Below are positions 7,683-17,287 of a stretch of DNA of 64,000 bases, one piece after another. Source of the stretch: Sphingopyxis chilensis (GTDB taxonomy: Bacteria > Pseudomonadota > Alphaproteobacteria > Sphingomonadales > Sphingomonadaceae). Location of the stretch: contig NZ_CP142394.1 of the NCBI RefSeq assembly GCF_035930445.1, positions 2,203,501 to 2,267,500 on the forward strand. Direction: 5' to 3'. Below the pieces are notes generated by a model. It saw only the letters and a program-made list of their open reading frames with translations, searched no databases and was not told where the DNA came from. The translations under genes were made by a program, and so were the position numbers. Each line of letters opens with the position of its first letter. The stretch's first letter is position 1.

Positions 7683-10079
7683 TTAGTGCCGAATCGCCGT
7701 TTCGGGGTCGCTTCCGGGGTGTACCGGCGGCGACGCGGCGAGCTCGTCGGCCTCGGTCCATTCGATGGGCACGACCGGCGACACCAGCGCCTCGGCCAGC
7801 ACCTGATCGACATGGCTGACGGGGATGATCTTCAGCCCGCTCGTGATATTCGCCGGGATTTCAACGAGGTCCTTTTCATTTTCCTCGGGGATCAGCACCG
7901 TCTTGATGCCGCCGCGCAGCGCGGCGAGCAGCTTTTCCTTGAGGCCCCCGATCGCGAGCACGCGCCCGCGCAGCGTGACTTCGCCGGTCATCGCGACATC
8001 GCGGCGGACCGCGATCCCGGTCAGCGTCGAGATCATCGCTGTGACCATGCCGACGCCCGCCGACGGGCCGTCCTTGGGCACCGCGCCTTCGGGCAAATGG
8101 ATGTGGATGTCCTTGCGCGCGAACAAGCTGGGCTTGATGCCATAGGCGGGCGCGCGCGCCTTCACGAACGACAGCGCCGCCTGAACCGACTCGGTCATTA
8201 CTTCGCCGAGCTTGCCGGTGGTGCGAACCTGGCCCTTGCCCGACGCGGTAACCGCCTCGATCGTCAGCAATTCGCCGCCGACCTCGGTCCACGCGAGCCC
8301 GGTGACAGCACCGACCTGATCCTCGAGGTCGCCCATGCCGTGGCGGAACTTGCGCACGCCCGCGAATTCAGAGAGGTTTTCCGGCGTAACAGTGACGCTG
8401 GTCGCCTTGCCTTCGAGGATACGGCGCAGCGCCTTGCGCGCCAGCCGCGCAATCTCGCGCTCGAGCGTACGAACGCCCGCTTCGCGGGTGTAATAGCGGA
8501 TCAGGTCGCGCAGTCCCTCTTCGGTCAGCTCGAACTCGCCGTCTTTCAGACCGTGTGCCTCGACCTGCTTGGCGATCAGGTGAAGCTTGGCGATCTCGAC
8601 CTTCTCGTCCTCGGTATAGCCTTCGAGCCGGATGATCTCCATGCGGTCGAGCAGCGGCTGCGGCAGGTTGAGCGAGTTGGCCGTGGTCACGAACATCACG
8701 TCCGACAGATCGACATCGACCTCCAGATAATGATCCTGGAACTTGCCATTCTGTTCTGGGTCGAGCACCTCGAGCAGCGCCGAGGCGGGATCGCCGCGGA
8801 AATCCTGGCCAAGCTTGTCGATTTCGTCGAGCAGGAACAGCGGGTTCATCGTGCCGGCCTTTTTGAGGTTGGTCACGATCTTGCCCGGCAGCGAGCCAAT
8901 GTAGGTACGGCGGTGGCCGCGGATTTCGGCCTCGTCACGCACGCCGCCCAGCGACTGGCGCACGAATTCGCGGCCCGTCGCCTTCGCGATGCTGCGGCCG
9001 AGCGAGGTCTTGCCGACGCCCGGAGGGCCGACGAGGCAAAGGATCGGGCCCTTCAGCTTGTTGGTGCGTGCCTGCACGGCGAGATATTCGACGATCCGGT
9101 CCTTGACCTTTTCGAGCGCATAATGGTCGTCGTCGAGGACAGCCTGCGCCTTGGCGATATCCTTTTTGAGCTTCGACTTCTTGCCCCACGGCAGGCCGAT
9201 CAGCGTGTCGAGATAGTTGCGCACGACGGTGGCTTCGGCCGACATCGGCGCCATCGCGCGCAGCTTCTTGAGCTCCGCCTGCGCCTTCGCCTTGGCTTCC
9301 TTCGACATTTTGAGGCTGTCGATCTTGAGCTGCAACTCGGCGAGGTCGTCGCCGCCCTCGCCATTGTCGTTGCCGAGCTCGCGCTGGATCGCCTTCAACT
9401 GTTCGTTGAGATAATATTCGCGCTGGCTCTTTTCCATCTGGCGCTTCACGCGGCCGCGGATCTTCTTTTCGACCTGCAGCACGCCAAGCTCGCCCTCCAT
9501 GAAGGCGAAAACCATTTCGAGCCGCTTCGACGGCGCATCCTCGACGAGCAAGGCCTGCTTGTCCGAGACCTTGATGTTGAGATTGCCCGCAACCGAATCG
9601 GCGAGACGCGAGGCGTCCTCGATCTGCGACAGCTGCACCGCGGTTTCGGCGGGCATCTTCTTGTTGAGCTTGGCGTAATTTTCGAACTGGTCGACGACGG
9701 AGCGCATCAGCGCGGCGGTGTCGACGCTGTCGTCGGCGGTGTCGGCGATCGGCTTGACGCTCGCCATCACGGCCTTGTCTTCGGTGGCGAGGCCGAGCAG
9801 CTTCGCGCGCTCCTTGCCCTCGACCAGCACGCGGACGGTGCCGTCGGGCAGCTTCAGCAGCTGAAGCACCGTCGCGATCACGCCGACGTCGTAGAGATCG
9901 TCGCGCTGCGGATCGTCTTCGCCCGGATCGAGCTGGGCGACGAGGAAGATTTCCTTGTCGCTTTCCATCGCGGCTTCGAGCGCGGCGACCGAACGGTCGC
10001 GGCCGACGAACAGCGGCACGATCATGTGCGGGAAAACGACGATGTCACGCAGCGGAAGAAGGGGATAAGATTGCGTCAT
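7683..10079 (-). CDS. lon: ATP-dependent protease Lon
   Basis: A 798-residue cytosolic AAA+ serine protease that degrades misfolded and regulatory proteins. The N-terminal substrate-binding domain begins [13 protein letters not shown]. The AAA module has Walker [10 protein letters not shown] and Walker B FLLDEIDK. The proteolytic domain at the C-terminus carries the Ser of PKDGPSAGV and the Lys of [10 protein letters not shown], forming the Ser-Lys dyad. The length and all motifs are those of the classic LonA type. The gene lies between ybaB and hup, all on the minus strand. A TTGAAT-16-CATATT element upstream (10142-10169) could be a heat-shock-type promoter. The very long frame on the opposite strand is a codon-bias shadow. 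Confidence 0.97.
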   Translation of the reverse strand: MTQSYPLLPLRDIVVFPHMIVPLFVGRDRSVAALEAAMESDKEIFLVAQLDPGEDDPQRDDLYDVGVIATVLQLLKLPDGTVRVLVEGKERAKLLGLATEDKAVMASVKPIADTADDSVDTAALMRSVVDQFENYAKLNKKMPAETAVQLSQIEDASRLADSVAGNLNIKVSDKQALLVEDAPSKRLEMVFAFMEGELGVLQVEKKIRGRVKRQMEKSQREYYLNEQLKAIQRELGNDNGEGGDDLAELQLKIDSLKMSKEAKAKAQAELKKLRAMAPMSAEATVVRNYLDTLIGLPWGKKSKLKKDIAKAQAVLDDDHYALEKVKDRIVEYLAVQARTNKLKGPILCLVGPPGVGKTSLGRSIAKATGREFVRQSLGGVRDEAEIRGHRRTYIGSLPGKIVTNLKKAGTMNPLFLLDEIDKLGQDFRGDPASALLEVLDPEQNGKFQDHYLEVDVDLSDVMFVTTANSLNLPQPLLDRMEIIRLEGYTEDEKVEIAKLHLIAKQVEAHGLKDGEFELTEEGLRDLIRYYTREAGVRTLEREIARLARKALRRILEGKATSVTVTPENLSEFAGVRKFRHGMGDLEDQVGAVTGLAWTEVGGELLTIEAVTASGKGQVRTTGKLGEVMTESVQAALSFVKARAPAYGIKPSLFARKDIHIHLPEGAVPKDGPSAGVGMVTAMISTLTGIAVRRDVAMTGEVTLRGRVLAIGGLKEKLLAALRGGIKTVLIPEENEKDLVEIPANITSGLKIIPVSHVDQVLAEALVSPVVPIEWTEADELAASPPVHPGSDPETAIRH

Positions 10080-10141
10080 TACGGCTCCTGGACGGGCCCC
10101 GCGACCGGGCGCACCGCCCTTCTTATAGGTGGTTCGTCGCT

Positions 10142-10169
10142 AATATGGCGTAACTTCGCACGCATTCAA
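10142..10169 (-). promoter_or_regulatory. Candidate lon promoter, possibly heat-shock type
   Basis: On the minus strand TTGAAT (10164-10169) and CATATT (10142-10147) are separated by 16 bases and lie 63 bases before the lon start. The pattern partly matches RpoH promoters (CTTGAA and CCATAT-like boxes). Confidence 0.35.
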
Positions 10170-10203
10170 TGTCGCTGCGCTGAACAGCGTGGTCAAAGCC
10201 CGC

Positions 10204-10539
10204 TCAGAACGGCAGCTTGAAACCCGGGGGGAGCGGCAGGCCGCTTGTCATCTTGCCCATTTCTTCGTTGCTCGCGGCATCGGCCTTTTCGCGCGCGTCG
10301 TTGAACGCGGCGGCAAGCAAATCCTCGAGCATCTGCTTGTCGGCGGGAACGATCAGGCTGTCATCGATGTGGATCGCCTTGATGCGGCCTTTGGCGGTCG
10401 CGGTGATCTTGACGAGCCCGCCGCCCGAGACGCCTTCGACCTCGACGCTGTCGAGCTTCGCCTGCGCCTCCTGCATCTGAGCCTGCACGGTGGCGGCCGC
10501 CTCCTGCGCCGCCTTCATCATTTCTTCGATCGATTTCAT
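10204..10539 (-). CDS. YbaB/EbfC family nucleoid-associated protein
   Basis: A 111-residue small DNA-binding protein of the YbaB/EbfC family, which forms dimers and binds DNA as a tweezer-like fold. The N-terminal helix is rich in Gln, Ala and Glu (MKAAQEAAATVQAQMQEAQ) and is probably coiled coil. The family core VSGGGLVKITATAKGRIK follows. The start overlaps the dnaX stop by four bases, a linkage conserved across bacteria (dnaX-ybaB-recR). recR itself does not follow here; the next gene on this strand is lon. Confidence 0.93.
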   Translation of the reverse strand: MKSIEEMMKAAQEAAATVQAQMQEAQAKLDSVEVEGVSGGGLVKITATAKGRIKAIHIDDSLIVPADKQMLEDLLAAAFNDAREKADAASNEEMGKMTSGLPLPPGFKLPF

Positions 10540-12239
10540 GGGTTCGACCTATGGCGGTTGTCGTCGTCCTCGACAAGCCTTGCATCGGGAAAAGCGGCCA
10601 GGGCGGCCTTTACGACGGGCAATTCGCGAATCCGCGCGTCATTGTCGGCGAGCTTCGCAGCCTTCATTTGCCCGAGACTCGGGCGCGCATCGCCTTCGCC
10701 GACGCGAACCTGCCAGCGGCTTCCCGTCTCCTTGAGCAGCACCTCGCCCAGCTTGCGCGCAAAATCGCCGTCGAGCGCGGGCGCCGGCGCATAAACGATC
10801 AAGCCGGGTTCGAGTTCGAGAAGCTGGAGATGATCATAAACTTGCAGCGCAAGCTGATGATTACCCGAGCTTTCGAGAAGCTGATGGATCTGCGCGATCG
10901 TCAGCGCCGAAGCGGGAGTTTCGGCTGCTGGCGCGTCGACCGGCTGCGCGGCGGCGGTGTCGCCCTGCGCCGCGGGCGCTGCGGGAGCGACCATCGGCGT
11001 CGTCGGCAGGCCACCCTTTTCGAGCAGCTTCGCAAGCTCGCCCGGATCGGGCATCGACGCGGCATAGATGACGCGCAGCAGCAGCATTTCGAGATGTTCG
11101 AGCGGGTTGTTCGCGCGCAGCACCTCGTCATGCCCCTTGAGCAAGAGCTGCCAGAGGCGGTTCAACGGCGCAAAACCGAGTTTCTGCGCCCAGTCGCCGA
11201 TGCGTTCGCGATCCGATGCGGCGAGCGCGGGGTCGTCGTGGCGCGATACCTTGGCAAGCGTGATCGCATGGGTCAGGTCCATGAGGCCGCGCACCATCGC
11301 GACGGGCTCGATCCCGAGCGCATATTGCGCCCGCGCCAAGTCGATCGCGCCGCCCGCGTCACCATCGAGGATCGTCGCCATCAACTGCGCGATCGAACTG
11401 CGGTCGGAGAGGCCGAGCATGACGCGCACCTGATCGGCGCTGATCTTGCCGCCGCCGTCGAGGTCGGCGTGCGCGATCGCCTGATCGAGAATCGACAGGC
11501 CGTCGCGCACCGAGCCTTCGGCGGCATTGGCGATCAGCCAGATCGCGGGCGCCTCGGCCTCGACGCCCTCTTTCTGCAAAATCGAGCTGAAATGCGCGAA
11601 CAGCATGTCGGGGGTGATGCGGCGAAGGTCGAAGCGCTGGCAGCGCGACAGCACCGTTACCGGCACCTTGTTGACCTCGGTCGTCGCGAACAGGAATTTG
11701 ACGTGCGGCGGCGGTTCTTCGAGCGTTTTCAGCAGCGCATTGAAGGCATTACGCGACAACATATGCACTTCGTCGATGATGTAGATCTTGTAGCGCGCGG
11801 ACACTGCGGCATAGCGCACCGCCTCGATGATCTCGCGCACATCGTCGACGCCGGTGTTCGAGGCGGCGTCCATCTCGATCACATCGATATGGCGCCCCTC
11901 GGTGATCGCGCGGCACGGTTCGCACACCCCGCACGGGTCGATCGTCGGCCCGCCCTGCCCGTCGGGACCGATACAGTTCAATGCCTTGGCGATCAGGCGC
12001 GCGGTCGATGTCTTGCCGACCCCGCGCACCCCGGTCATCAGGAAAGCATGCGCCAGCCGGTCGCGCGCGATCGCATTGCCGAGCGTGCGGACCATCGCAT
12101 CCTGACCGATCAGTTCGGCGAAGGTTTGCGGGCGATATTTGCGGGCGAGAACGCGGTAAGGGCCGCTCGATGCCTGCGGCGTCACCTCGGGCAAGTCCAT
12201 TCCCAGCATCGGGGTATCGTCGTCGGCGGAATCATCCAT
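10536..12239 (-). CDS. dnaX: DNA polymerase III subunits gamma/tau
   Basis: A 567-residue clamp-loader ATPase. The Walker A motif GVRGVGKTS is at about residues 70-77. A zinc-binding module follows with cysteines in ALNCIGP and DPCGVCEPC. The DEVH box lies in YIIDEVHMLS, and the sensor/arginine-finger region SRCQRFDLRRI is intact. The C-terminal third is rich in Ala and Pro and then gives a tau-like domain. Whether a shorter gamma form is made by frameshifting cannot be told, as I did not find an obvious slippery A-run. The gene overlaps ybaB at its 3' end, and the SRP RNA gene lies 49 bases upstream on the same strand. Confidence 0.95.
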   Translation of the reverse strand: MDDSADDDTPMLGMDLPEVTPQASSGPYRVLARKYRPQTFAELIGQDAMVRTLGNAIARDRLAHAFLMTGVRGVGKTSTARLIAKALNCIGPDGQGGPTIDPCGVCEPCRAITEGRHIDVIEMDAASNTGVDDVREIIEAVRYAAVSARYKIYIIDEVHMLSRNAFNALLKTLEEPPPHVKFLFATTEVNKVPVTVLSRCQRFDLRRITPDMLFAHFSSILQKEGVEAEAPAIWLIANAAEGSVRDGLSILDQAIAHADLDGGGKISADQVRVMLGLSDRSSIAQLMATILDGDAGGAIDLARAQYALGIEPVAMVRGLMDLTHAITLAKVSRHDDPALAASDRERIGDWAQKLGFAPLNRLWQLLLKGHDEVLRANNPLEHLEMLLLRVIYAASMPDPGELAKLLEKGGLPTTPMVAPAAPAAQGDTAAAQPVDAPAAETPASALTIAQIHQLLESSGNHQLALQVYDHLQLLELEPGLIVYAPAPALDGDFARKLGEVLLKETGSRWQVRVGEGDARPSLGQMKAAKLADNDARIRELPVVKAALAAFPDARLVEDDDNRHRSNP

Positions 12240-12288
12240 GGCCCCGTCTTAGGGGCGCGTCGCTGTCTTGTCGAAGGGGGAAATGGGT

Positions 12289-12377
12289 GGGAGCCGGAAC
12301 GACCCGCAGCGAATTCGTTGCGGCTGCTTCCTTCCGGACCTGACCGGGTTGGCGAAGACTGCGTCCGCCCGACTCCC
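12289..12377 (-). ncRNA. ffs: Bacterial SRP RNA (4.5S type)
   Basis: On the minus strand the sequence contains the universally conserved apical domain GGTCAGGTCCGGAAGGAAGC. This includes the GGAA tetraloop and the asymmetric bulge that bind Ffh. The ends pair as GGGAG...CTCCC, giving the single long hairpin of the small alphaproteobacterial form. Exact ends may differ by a few bases. It lies just upstream of dnaX in the same orientation, as in many bacteria. A well-spaced promoter precedes it at 12384-12412. Confidence 0.93.
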
Positions 12378-12383
12378 GCGGCG

Positions 12384-12412
12384 CATATGGCGGCAGACGA
12401 GTCCAAATGCAA
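12384..12412 (-). promoter_or_regulatory. ffs: Candidate promoter for the SRP RNA
   Basis: On the minus strand TTGCAT (12407-12412), a 17-base spacer and CATATG (12384-12389) precede the proposed RNA 5' end by about 6 bases. That is correct geometry for a stable-RNA promoter. Confidence 0.55.
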
Positions 12413-12508
12413 GATCGACGCGATCAACCGCCAAGATGCCGGCTTGGGGTGGGAAGCGGACACGGCAAATAGATGAAAGAGGGGCCGTTTCCGATCGTAT
12501 CGCGACGC

Positions 12509-13069
12509 TCAGCGCCGCCGCGCCTTCCACGCACGCACCGCCGCCATCGTCTTTTCGACATGCGCCTGCGGCTTGCTGTCGGTGTAGCTGAGCAGGATCG
12601 TCCCGTTCGGCGCGATGACATAGGATGTCCGGTTCGACAACATCGACCCGTCGGGGCGCTGCATCGTCGAATCATATTTCGCCGCGACCTTCGCGCCCGG
12701 GTCGGCGGCGACGGCGAATTTGTCGCGGCATTCGGATTTCGAAAATTCGGCGACGCGCTCGATATTGCCCGCGGTCACGCCGACGACGCGCGCGCCCAGC
12801 CTGTTGAAATCGTCGCTCGCCTCGGCGAACAGATGCGCCTCCATCGTGCAGCCGGGGGTGAAGGCGGCGGGGAAGAAATAGAGCACGACCGGCCCCTTCT
12901 TCAGCGTCTGCTTCAGCGACAGGCTGAACGGCTTGCCCCCCTGCGCGGCGTTCAGCGTAAAATCGGGCGCCTTCGCGCCTTGCTTGAGCGCGGCGATGCC
13001 CTGCGGCGCGATAACGGCCAGCGACAGGCCCAGGCCGGCCGCCACCGCGAATTTTGCCGGGAATTTCAT
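12509..13069 (-). CDS. Exported peroxiredoxin (PrxQ/BCP-like)
   Basis: A 185-residue thiol peroxidase that reduces peroxides. An N-terminal signal sequence (AVAAGLGLSLAVIAPQGIAA) indicates export to the periplasm, which is unusual for the mostly cytosolic BCP group. The peroxidatic cysteine is Cys74 in the motif FTPGCT. A likely resolving cysteine is Cys114 (SECRDKF). The start at 13069 was preferred over an in-frame ATG 15 bases upstream because GGAGG lies 6 bases before it. Its reductant in the periplasm is unknown. The next gene upstream on the strand is the glycine-zipper protein. Confidence 0.88.
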   Translation of the reverse strand: MKFPAKFAVAAGLGLSLAVIAPQGIAALKQGAKAPDFTLNAAQGGKPFSLSLKQTLKKGPVVLYFFPAAFTPGCTMEAHLFAEASDDFNRLGARVVGVTAGNIERVAEFSKSECRDKFAVAADPGAKVAAKYDSTMQRPDGSMLSNRTSYVIAPNGTILLSYTDSKPQAHVEKTMAAVRAWKARRR

Positions 13070-13221
13070 CAGCGGCCTCCACACGAACGGCGGGACTATT
13101 TTCCGCCGGGAGCCATTCTACTGCCTTATTCGCATACCGCAATCGCCCGACCGGCTGGCGCGCGCCGCCACGACCCCTCGGGTCCCTGCGGCGCACGCCA
13201 GCCGGCGGTGGTCATCGCCGA

Positions 13222-13599
13222 TCAGCAGCGGCGGCCGCCGCGATCGATCTCGCGGCCGAGCAGCGCGCCCGCGGCGCCGCCGATGATCGTGCCGGGCAGG
13301 CGGTCGCCATAACGGTCGACCTCGCGGCCTAGCAGGGCGCCTGCGGCACCCCCGACGATCAGGCCGGTGGTTCCGCTGCCGCGCCGGCAATAATAGCGGC
13401 GGTCCCCGCGATAATGGTTGCGCCGGTAATCGCGGCGATGGTCGCGGCGATAGTCGCGCCGGTAATCGCGGTAATCGCCGCGGTCGCCATAATAGCCATG
13501 GCGGTGGTGCCGGTCGCGCGCCTCCGCCTCGGCGGGCAATGCCGCTACGGTGCTGGCGCCGATCAACGCCGCCAACGCCAGTTTCTTGAACAGGACCAT
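13222..13599 (-). CDS. Glycine-zipper outer-membrane-type small protein
   Basis: A 125-residue exported protein with a signal peptide (MVLFKKLALAALIGASTVAALPAEA read in parts). A low-complexity Arg/Tyr/Asp/His-rich region follows, about residues 28-75, with repeated YRRDHRR-like units. Two glycine-zipper segments come next, GLIVGGAAGALLGREVD and GTIIGGAAGALLGREID. Such zippers occur in 17-kDa surface antigen/RcnB-like membrane proteins and pack helices in membranes. The function is not known. The duplicated zipper and the strongly basic/aromatic region are the main visible features. It ends with a cysteine. Confidence 0.8.
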   Translation of the reverse strand: MVLFKKLALAALIGASTVAALPAEAEARDRHHRHGYYGDRGDYRDYRRDYRRDHRRDYRRNHYRGDRRYYCRRGSGTTGLIVGGAAGALLGREVDRYGDRLPGTIIGGAAGALLGREIDRGGRRC

Positions 13600-13764
13600 C
13601 TGTCTTCTCCGTCTTGTCCCCCGCGGATCAGATTAGGGCCGCAAAGATGGCGCCCCGCTGAACTGCCGTTACCCCGGCGTGCCGCGCGCATCGGTTCGGC
13701 GATCTTTCGGGGCGTTCCGTCGCCCCCGATTGACCCCGCGCGCCGATCGGCGCAGCATCGCGCC

Positions 13765-14607
13765 ATGACGCTCACCATCACTCCCAGCGGCCAGGCGTGC
13801 GGCGCGCGTGTCACCGGCGTCGACCTGACGCGGCCGCTCGATCCCGGCACCGTCGCCGAAATTCGCTCGGCGTGGCTCGACCATCATGTTCTCGCCTTTC
13901 CGAACCAGAAAATGAACGACGAGGACCTCGAGCGCTTCACCTTTTCTTTCGGCGGCTTCGGCGATGATCCGTTCATCCGGCCGATCCCGGGCCGCGAGCA
14001 CATCATCGCGGTGAAGCGCGGAGCCCACGAGACCGCGCCGCTCTTCGCCGAAAACTGGCACAGCGACTGGAGCTTTCAGGCCCGCCCGCCTGCGGGCACG
14101 TGCCTTTTCGGCATCACCATCCCGGCCGTGGGCGGCAACACCGAATTTTCGAATCAGCACGCCGCGCTCGACGCGATGCCCGTCGATCTCCGCGCTCGCG
14201 TCGAGGAGTTGCAGGCGATCCACAGCGCGCGTGCAGGCTATGCGCCGCAGGGGATGTACGGCGCGAAAGACAAGAATCGCAGCATGGATATCCGCTCGGG
14301 GGACGAGGCGCTCGAAACGCAGCTTCATCCCTTCATCCGCGCGCATCCCGAGACCGGCCGCCTCGGCCTGTTCGGCTGCGCGGGCTACATCATCGGTTTC
14401 GACGGGCTCGACGACGACGAAGCCCTGCCCTTGCTCTACGAACTCATCCAGTGGCAGGGGCGCGAGGAGTTTCGCTATACGCACGTCTGGGAACCCGACA
14501 TGCTCGTGATGTGGGACAATCGCTCGGTCCTTCATCGCGCGACCGGCGGCTATGACGGCCACGACCGCCTGCTCCACCGCACGACGATCGCAGCGTGGGA
14601 CGGATAG
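13765..14607 (+). CDS. TauD/TfdA-family 2-oxoglutarate/Fe(II) dioxygenase
   Basis: A 280-residue non-haem iron dioxygenase. The facial triad is visible as His99 and Asp101 (WHSDWSF) and His257 (SVLHRAT). The 2-oxoglutarate-binding arginine is in the DRLLHRTTI segment near the end. The family includes taurine dioxygenase and phenoxyalkanoate (2,4-D, dichlorprop) dioxygenases known from sphingomonads. No sulfonate transport or herbicide genes lie nearby, so the substrate cannot be assigned. The ATG at 13765 gives the standard N-terminus; an upstream in-frame extension overlaps the glycine-zipper gene and is not credible. Confidence 0.87.
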   Translation: MTLTITPSGQACGARVTGVDLTRPLDPGTVAEIRSAWLDHHVLAFPNQKMNDEDLERFTFSFGGFGDDPFIRPIPGREHIIAVKRGAHETAPLFAENWHSDWSFQARPPAGTCLFGITIPAVGGNTEFSNQHAALDAMPVDLRARVEELQAIHSARAGYAPQGMYGAKDKNRSMDIRSGDEALETQLHPFIRAHPETGRLGLFGCAGYIIGFDGLDDDEALPLLYELIQWQGREEFRYTHVWEPDMLVMWDNRSVLHRATGGYDGHDRLLHRTTIAAWDG

Positions 14608-14658
14608 CGAAACTTCGCACCGGACCCGCGCGTTGCTCACGAAGAAGGAGCAAGAAAC

Positions 14659-15120
14659 ATGACTCTCCCCAACAACACCCTCGTCCTCGTCGCCGATGGC
14701 CGCAAGGCGCTGTTCCTGCGCAATCAGGGTGACGAGCAACAGATCGACCTGCGCACGGCCTCGCACCGGGAGCGCGAGGATCGCAAGGATAGCGACATCA
14801 AGACCGACGCCGCGGGCCGATCGAGCCGTCCGGCCGGTGCCGGGGGCTTTCAGGACACGATGGAGGAACCCGATTTCCACCAGCAGGAAGAGGATCGCTT
14901 CGCTCGCGAGCTGGCGGAAAAGGTCAATGCGATGGCGCTCGCCGGCAAGTTCGACGCGCTTGTGGTGATCGCGCCCGCGCGCACGATGGGCGAACTTCGC
15001 CCGCTCTGGCACAAGGAGGTCGGCGCGCGCCTCGTCGGCGAGCATGTCAAGGAGATGACCGACCGCCCGATCCCCGATATCGAGGCGTTGCTCGTCGGCG
15101 AGGCCGCGCCGCCTTCCTGA
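14659..15120 (+). CDS. Host-attachment-type protein (eRF1-like fold family)
   Basis: A 153-residue protein of the family named in databases as required for attachment to host cells (Pfam Host_attach). The N-terminal strand VLVADGRKALFL and the central segment DALVVIAPARTMGELR are typical. A GAAGGAGCAAG sequence precedes the ATG. The fold is related to the middle domain of release factor eRF1, and the attachment role comes from one study of Agrobacterium-type bacteria. A general RNA- or ribosome-related role is just as possible. Its stop abuts the stop of the converging lysoplasmalogenase-like gene with no spacer. Confidence 0.75.
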   Translation: MTLPNNTLVLVADGRKALFLRNQGDEQQIDLRTASHREREDRKDSDIKTDAAGRSSRPAGAGGFQDTMEEPDFHQQEEDRFARELAEKVNAMALAGKFDALVVIAPARTMGELRPLWHKEVGARLVGEHVKEMTDRPIPDIEALLVGEAAPPS

Positions 15121-15786
15121 TCAGGCGCGCGCTTCCTTGGCGAGCGTGCCCACCACGCCCCACGCGATCAGCGCCTGTCCCGCGAAATAGAGCGGCCAGA
15201 CGAGCCACATGGTGACATCCTTGCCCAGCACCCCGCCCTCGCCCGCGAAGATGAACAGGTCGCTCGCGAGAAACAGCATCGCGCCGATGCCGGTACGATA
15301 GCGCGGAAAGCGGCTGGTCCATGCCGCAGCCGCCATCGCCGCGACGAACAGCGAATAGACGGCGGCGTGCCACCAGCCGGCCGCGGGGCTCAGCATGCCC
15401 CAGACAATCGCGAGCGTTGCGGGCATCGTCAGCCAGCCGAGCAGGCGCTGCGACGGCGTCGTCTGCGTGCGCCGGTTCATCATATACAGGGCGATGGCGA
15501 CGACATGCCCCAGCGCAAAGGCCGCCGCACCCGCGACAAGCCCCTTCGCATCGAGCAGATAATCGCCAAGCGCGCCGAACGCGAGGGCCGCCGCGATCAG
15601 CCAGCCGCGCCTCTCGCGCGCGTTCGCCGCAGCCCACAGCGCCAGAAAACCGACCCCCGTCGTCTTCCAGGCCCAGATCGCCGGCCCGTCGAGCCGCTGC
15701 ACCACCGCGAGCATGAAACTGACGCCCCCGGCCAGCGCCAGCAGCCAAAGCCAGCGCGCGCGATCCCAGCCCCGTTCCCCCGTCAT
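15121..15786 (-). CDS. YhhN/TMEM86-family lysoplasmalogenase-like membrane protein
   Basis: A 221-residue integral membrane protein with about eight hydrophobic segments. The family motifs ALGDYLLDAKG and LFLASDLFIFA contain the conserved aspartates thought to be catalytic in lysoplasmalogenases, which cleave the vinyl-ether bond of lysoplasmalogens. Most bacteria with this gene make no plasmalogens, so the real substrate is uncertain. The gene is monocistronic and converges on the host-attachment-type gene. Confidence 0.8.
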   Translation of the reverse strand: MTGERGWDRARWLWLLALAGGVSFMLAVVQRLDGPAIWAWKTTGVGFLALWAAANARERRGWLIAAALAFGALGDYLLDAKGLVAGAAAFALGHVVAIALYMMNRRTQTTPSQRLLGWLTMPATLAIVWGMLSPAAGWWHAAVYSLFVAAMAAAAWTSRFPRYRTGIGAMLFLASDLFIFAGEGGVLGKDVTMWLVWPLYFAGQALIAWGVVGTLAKEARA

Positions 15787-15864
15787 AAACCGCCGCCCCT
15801 TTGCATCTTGCGTCCAACCGGACTAGTGCGCGCCGAACGAACGGCAAGTCAACGGACACGGTAA

Positions 15865-17211
15865 ATGACGCACGACATTCACATCATCGGCGGCGGCCTC
15901 GCGGGTTCCGAAGCCACATGGCAACTCGCCGAGGCCGGCTATCGCGTGCGCCTGTCCGAAATGCGCGGCGGCGGCGACATGACCCCGGCGCATCAGGGCG
16001 ACACGCTCGCCGAGATGGTCTGCTCGAACAGCTTTCGCAGCGACGACGGCGACAGCAATGCGGTCGGTCTCCTCCACCGCGAGATGCGGGAGCTGGGCTC
16101 GATCATCATGCGCGAAGCCGACGCGACGAAAGTTCCCGCCGGATCGGCTCTCGCGGTCGACCGCGACCTCTTCTCGGGCGGCGTGACCAGGGCGCTGGCG
16201 GAGCATCCCAACGTCACCATCGTCCGCGAACGCATCGACACGCTGCCGAACGAGGGCCCGACCATCGTTGCCACCGGCCCGCTCACCGCCGCATCGCTGG
16301 CGGAAAGCATCGGCGTCGCGACCGGAAAGGACGCGCTCGCCTTTTTCGATGCGATCGCCCCGATCGTTTATCGCGACAGCGTCGACATGGATATCGCCTG
16401 GATGGCGAGCCGCTGGGACAAGGTCGGGCCGATCGGCGACGGCAAGGATTACATCAACTGCCCGATGGACAAGGAGCAGTATTACGCCTTCGTCCAGGGG
16501 CTGATCGACGGCGACAAGACCGACTTCAAGGACTGGGAAAAGGACACCCCCTATTTCGAGGGCTGCATGCCGATCGAGGTGATGGCCGAGCGCGGCGTCG
16601 AAACGCTGCGCTTCGGTCCGATGAAGGGCGTCGGGCTCGACAATCCGCGCACCGGACGCTGGCCCTATGCGGTCGTCCAGCTGCGGCAGGATAATGCGCT
16701 CGGCACGCTCTGGAACATGGTCGGATTCCAGACCAAGCTCAAACATTCGGCGCAAGTCGAGCTGTTCCGCACCATTCCGGGGCTCGAAAAGGCCGAATTC
16801 GCGCGCCTCGGCGGCCTCCATCGCAACAGCTTCATCCGTTCACCCGAGCTGCTCGACGATCAGCTTCGCCTCAAATCGGCGCCGCATATCCGCTTTGCGG
16901 GTCAGATCACCGGCTGCGAAGGCTATGTCGAAAGCGCCGCGATCGGCCTCGTCGCCGCGCGCTTTGCCGCCGCAGAGCTGGGCGGCCGGAGCTTGCTCCC
17001 GCCACCGCCCGAAACCGCTCTGGGCGCGCTGCTCGGCCACATCACCGGCGGCGCCGACGCCGCATCCTACCAGCCGATGAACGTCAATTTCGGCCTCTTC
17101 CCACCGCTGGCGGAAGATGTCCGCAAGAAGGATCGGAAGCTCGGTTATACGCAGCGCGCCGGGACGAAGCTCGCGGAGTGGATCAAGCAGGCCGAAGGTG
17201 TGGCAGCCTGA
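15865..17211 (+). CDS. trmFO: tRNA (uracil-54-C5)-methyltransferase TrmFO, folate-dependent
   Basis: A 448-residue flavoprotein that methylates U54 in the T loop of tRNAs using methylenetetrahydrofolate and FADH2. The N-terminal dinucleotide-binding motif is [12 protein letters not shown]. The family signatures [21 protein letters not shown] and [12 protein letters not shown] are present, as is a C-terminal FAD-binding GCEGYVESA. The length is standard. It is monocistronic and followed by an inverted repeat and a converging EF-hand gene. Confidence 0.95.
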   Translation: MTHDIHIIGGGLAGSEATWQLAEAGYRVRLSEMRGGGDMTPAHQGDTLAEMVCSNSFRSDDGDSNAVGLLHREMRELGSIIMREADATKVPAGSALAVDRDLFSGGVTRALAEHPNVTIVRERIDTLPNEGPTIVATGPLTAASLAESIGVATGKDALAFFDAIAPIVYRDSVDMDIAWMASRWDKVGPIGDGKDYINCPMDKEQYYAFVQGLIDGDKTDFKDWEKDTPYFEGCMPIEVMAERGVETLRFGPMKGVGLDNPRTGRWPYAVVQLRQDNALGTLWNMVGFQTKLKHSAQVELFRTIPGLEKAEFARLGGLHRNSFIRSPELLDDQLRLKSAPHIRFAGQITGCEGYVESAAIGLVAARFAAAELGGRSLLPPPPETALGALLGHITGGADAASYQPMNVNFGLFPPLAEDVRKKDRKLGYTQRAGTKLAEWIKQAEGVAA

Positions 17212-17217
17212 CCCGAT

Positions 17218-17277
17218 GTGATCCCCGGCGAAAGCCTGGTTTCATACCCATGGGCCCCGGCTTTCGCCGGAGATCAC
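17218..17277. repeat. Intergenic inverted repeat, about 22-bp arms
   Basis: Bases 17218-17239 (gtgatccccggcgaaagcc...) pair with about 17256-17277 with two mismatches. The element sits between converging trmFO and EF-hand genes. It is probably a dispersed palindrome doubling as a transcript end. Confidence 0.75.
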
Positions 17278-17287
17278 CAACCTCGGA

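Noticed and set aside
7539..10220. An 893-codon open frame on the plus strand
   Set aside because: It is antisense to lon, whose motifs are complete. The product has no recognisable domain and reflects high-G+C codon bias.
13222..13599. The repeated Arg/Tyr/Asp segment as a tandem DNA repeat or CRISPR-like array
   Set aside because: It is low-complexity coding sequence (YRRD-like units) inside a protein with a signal peptide and glycine zippers. There are no regular spacers.
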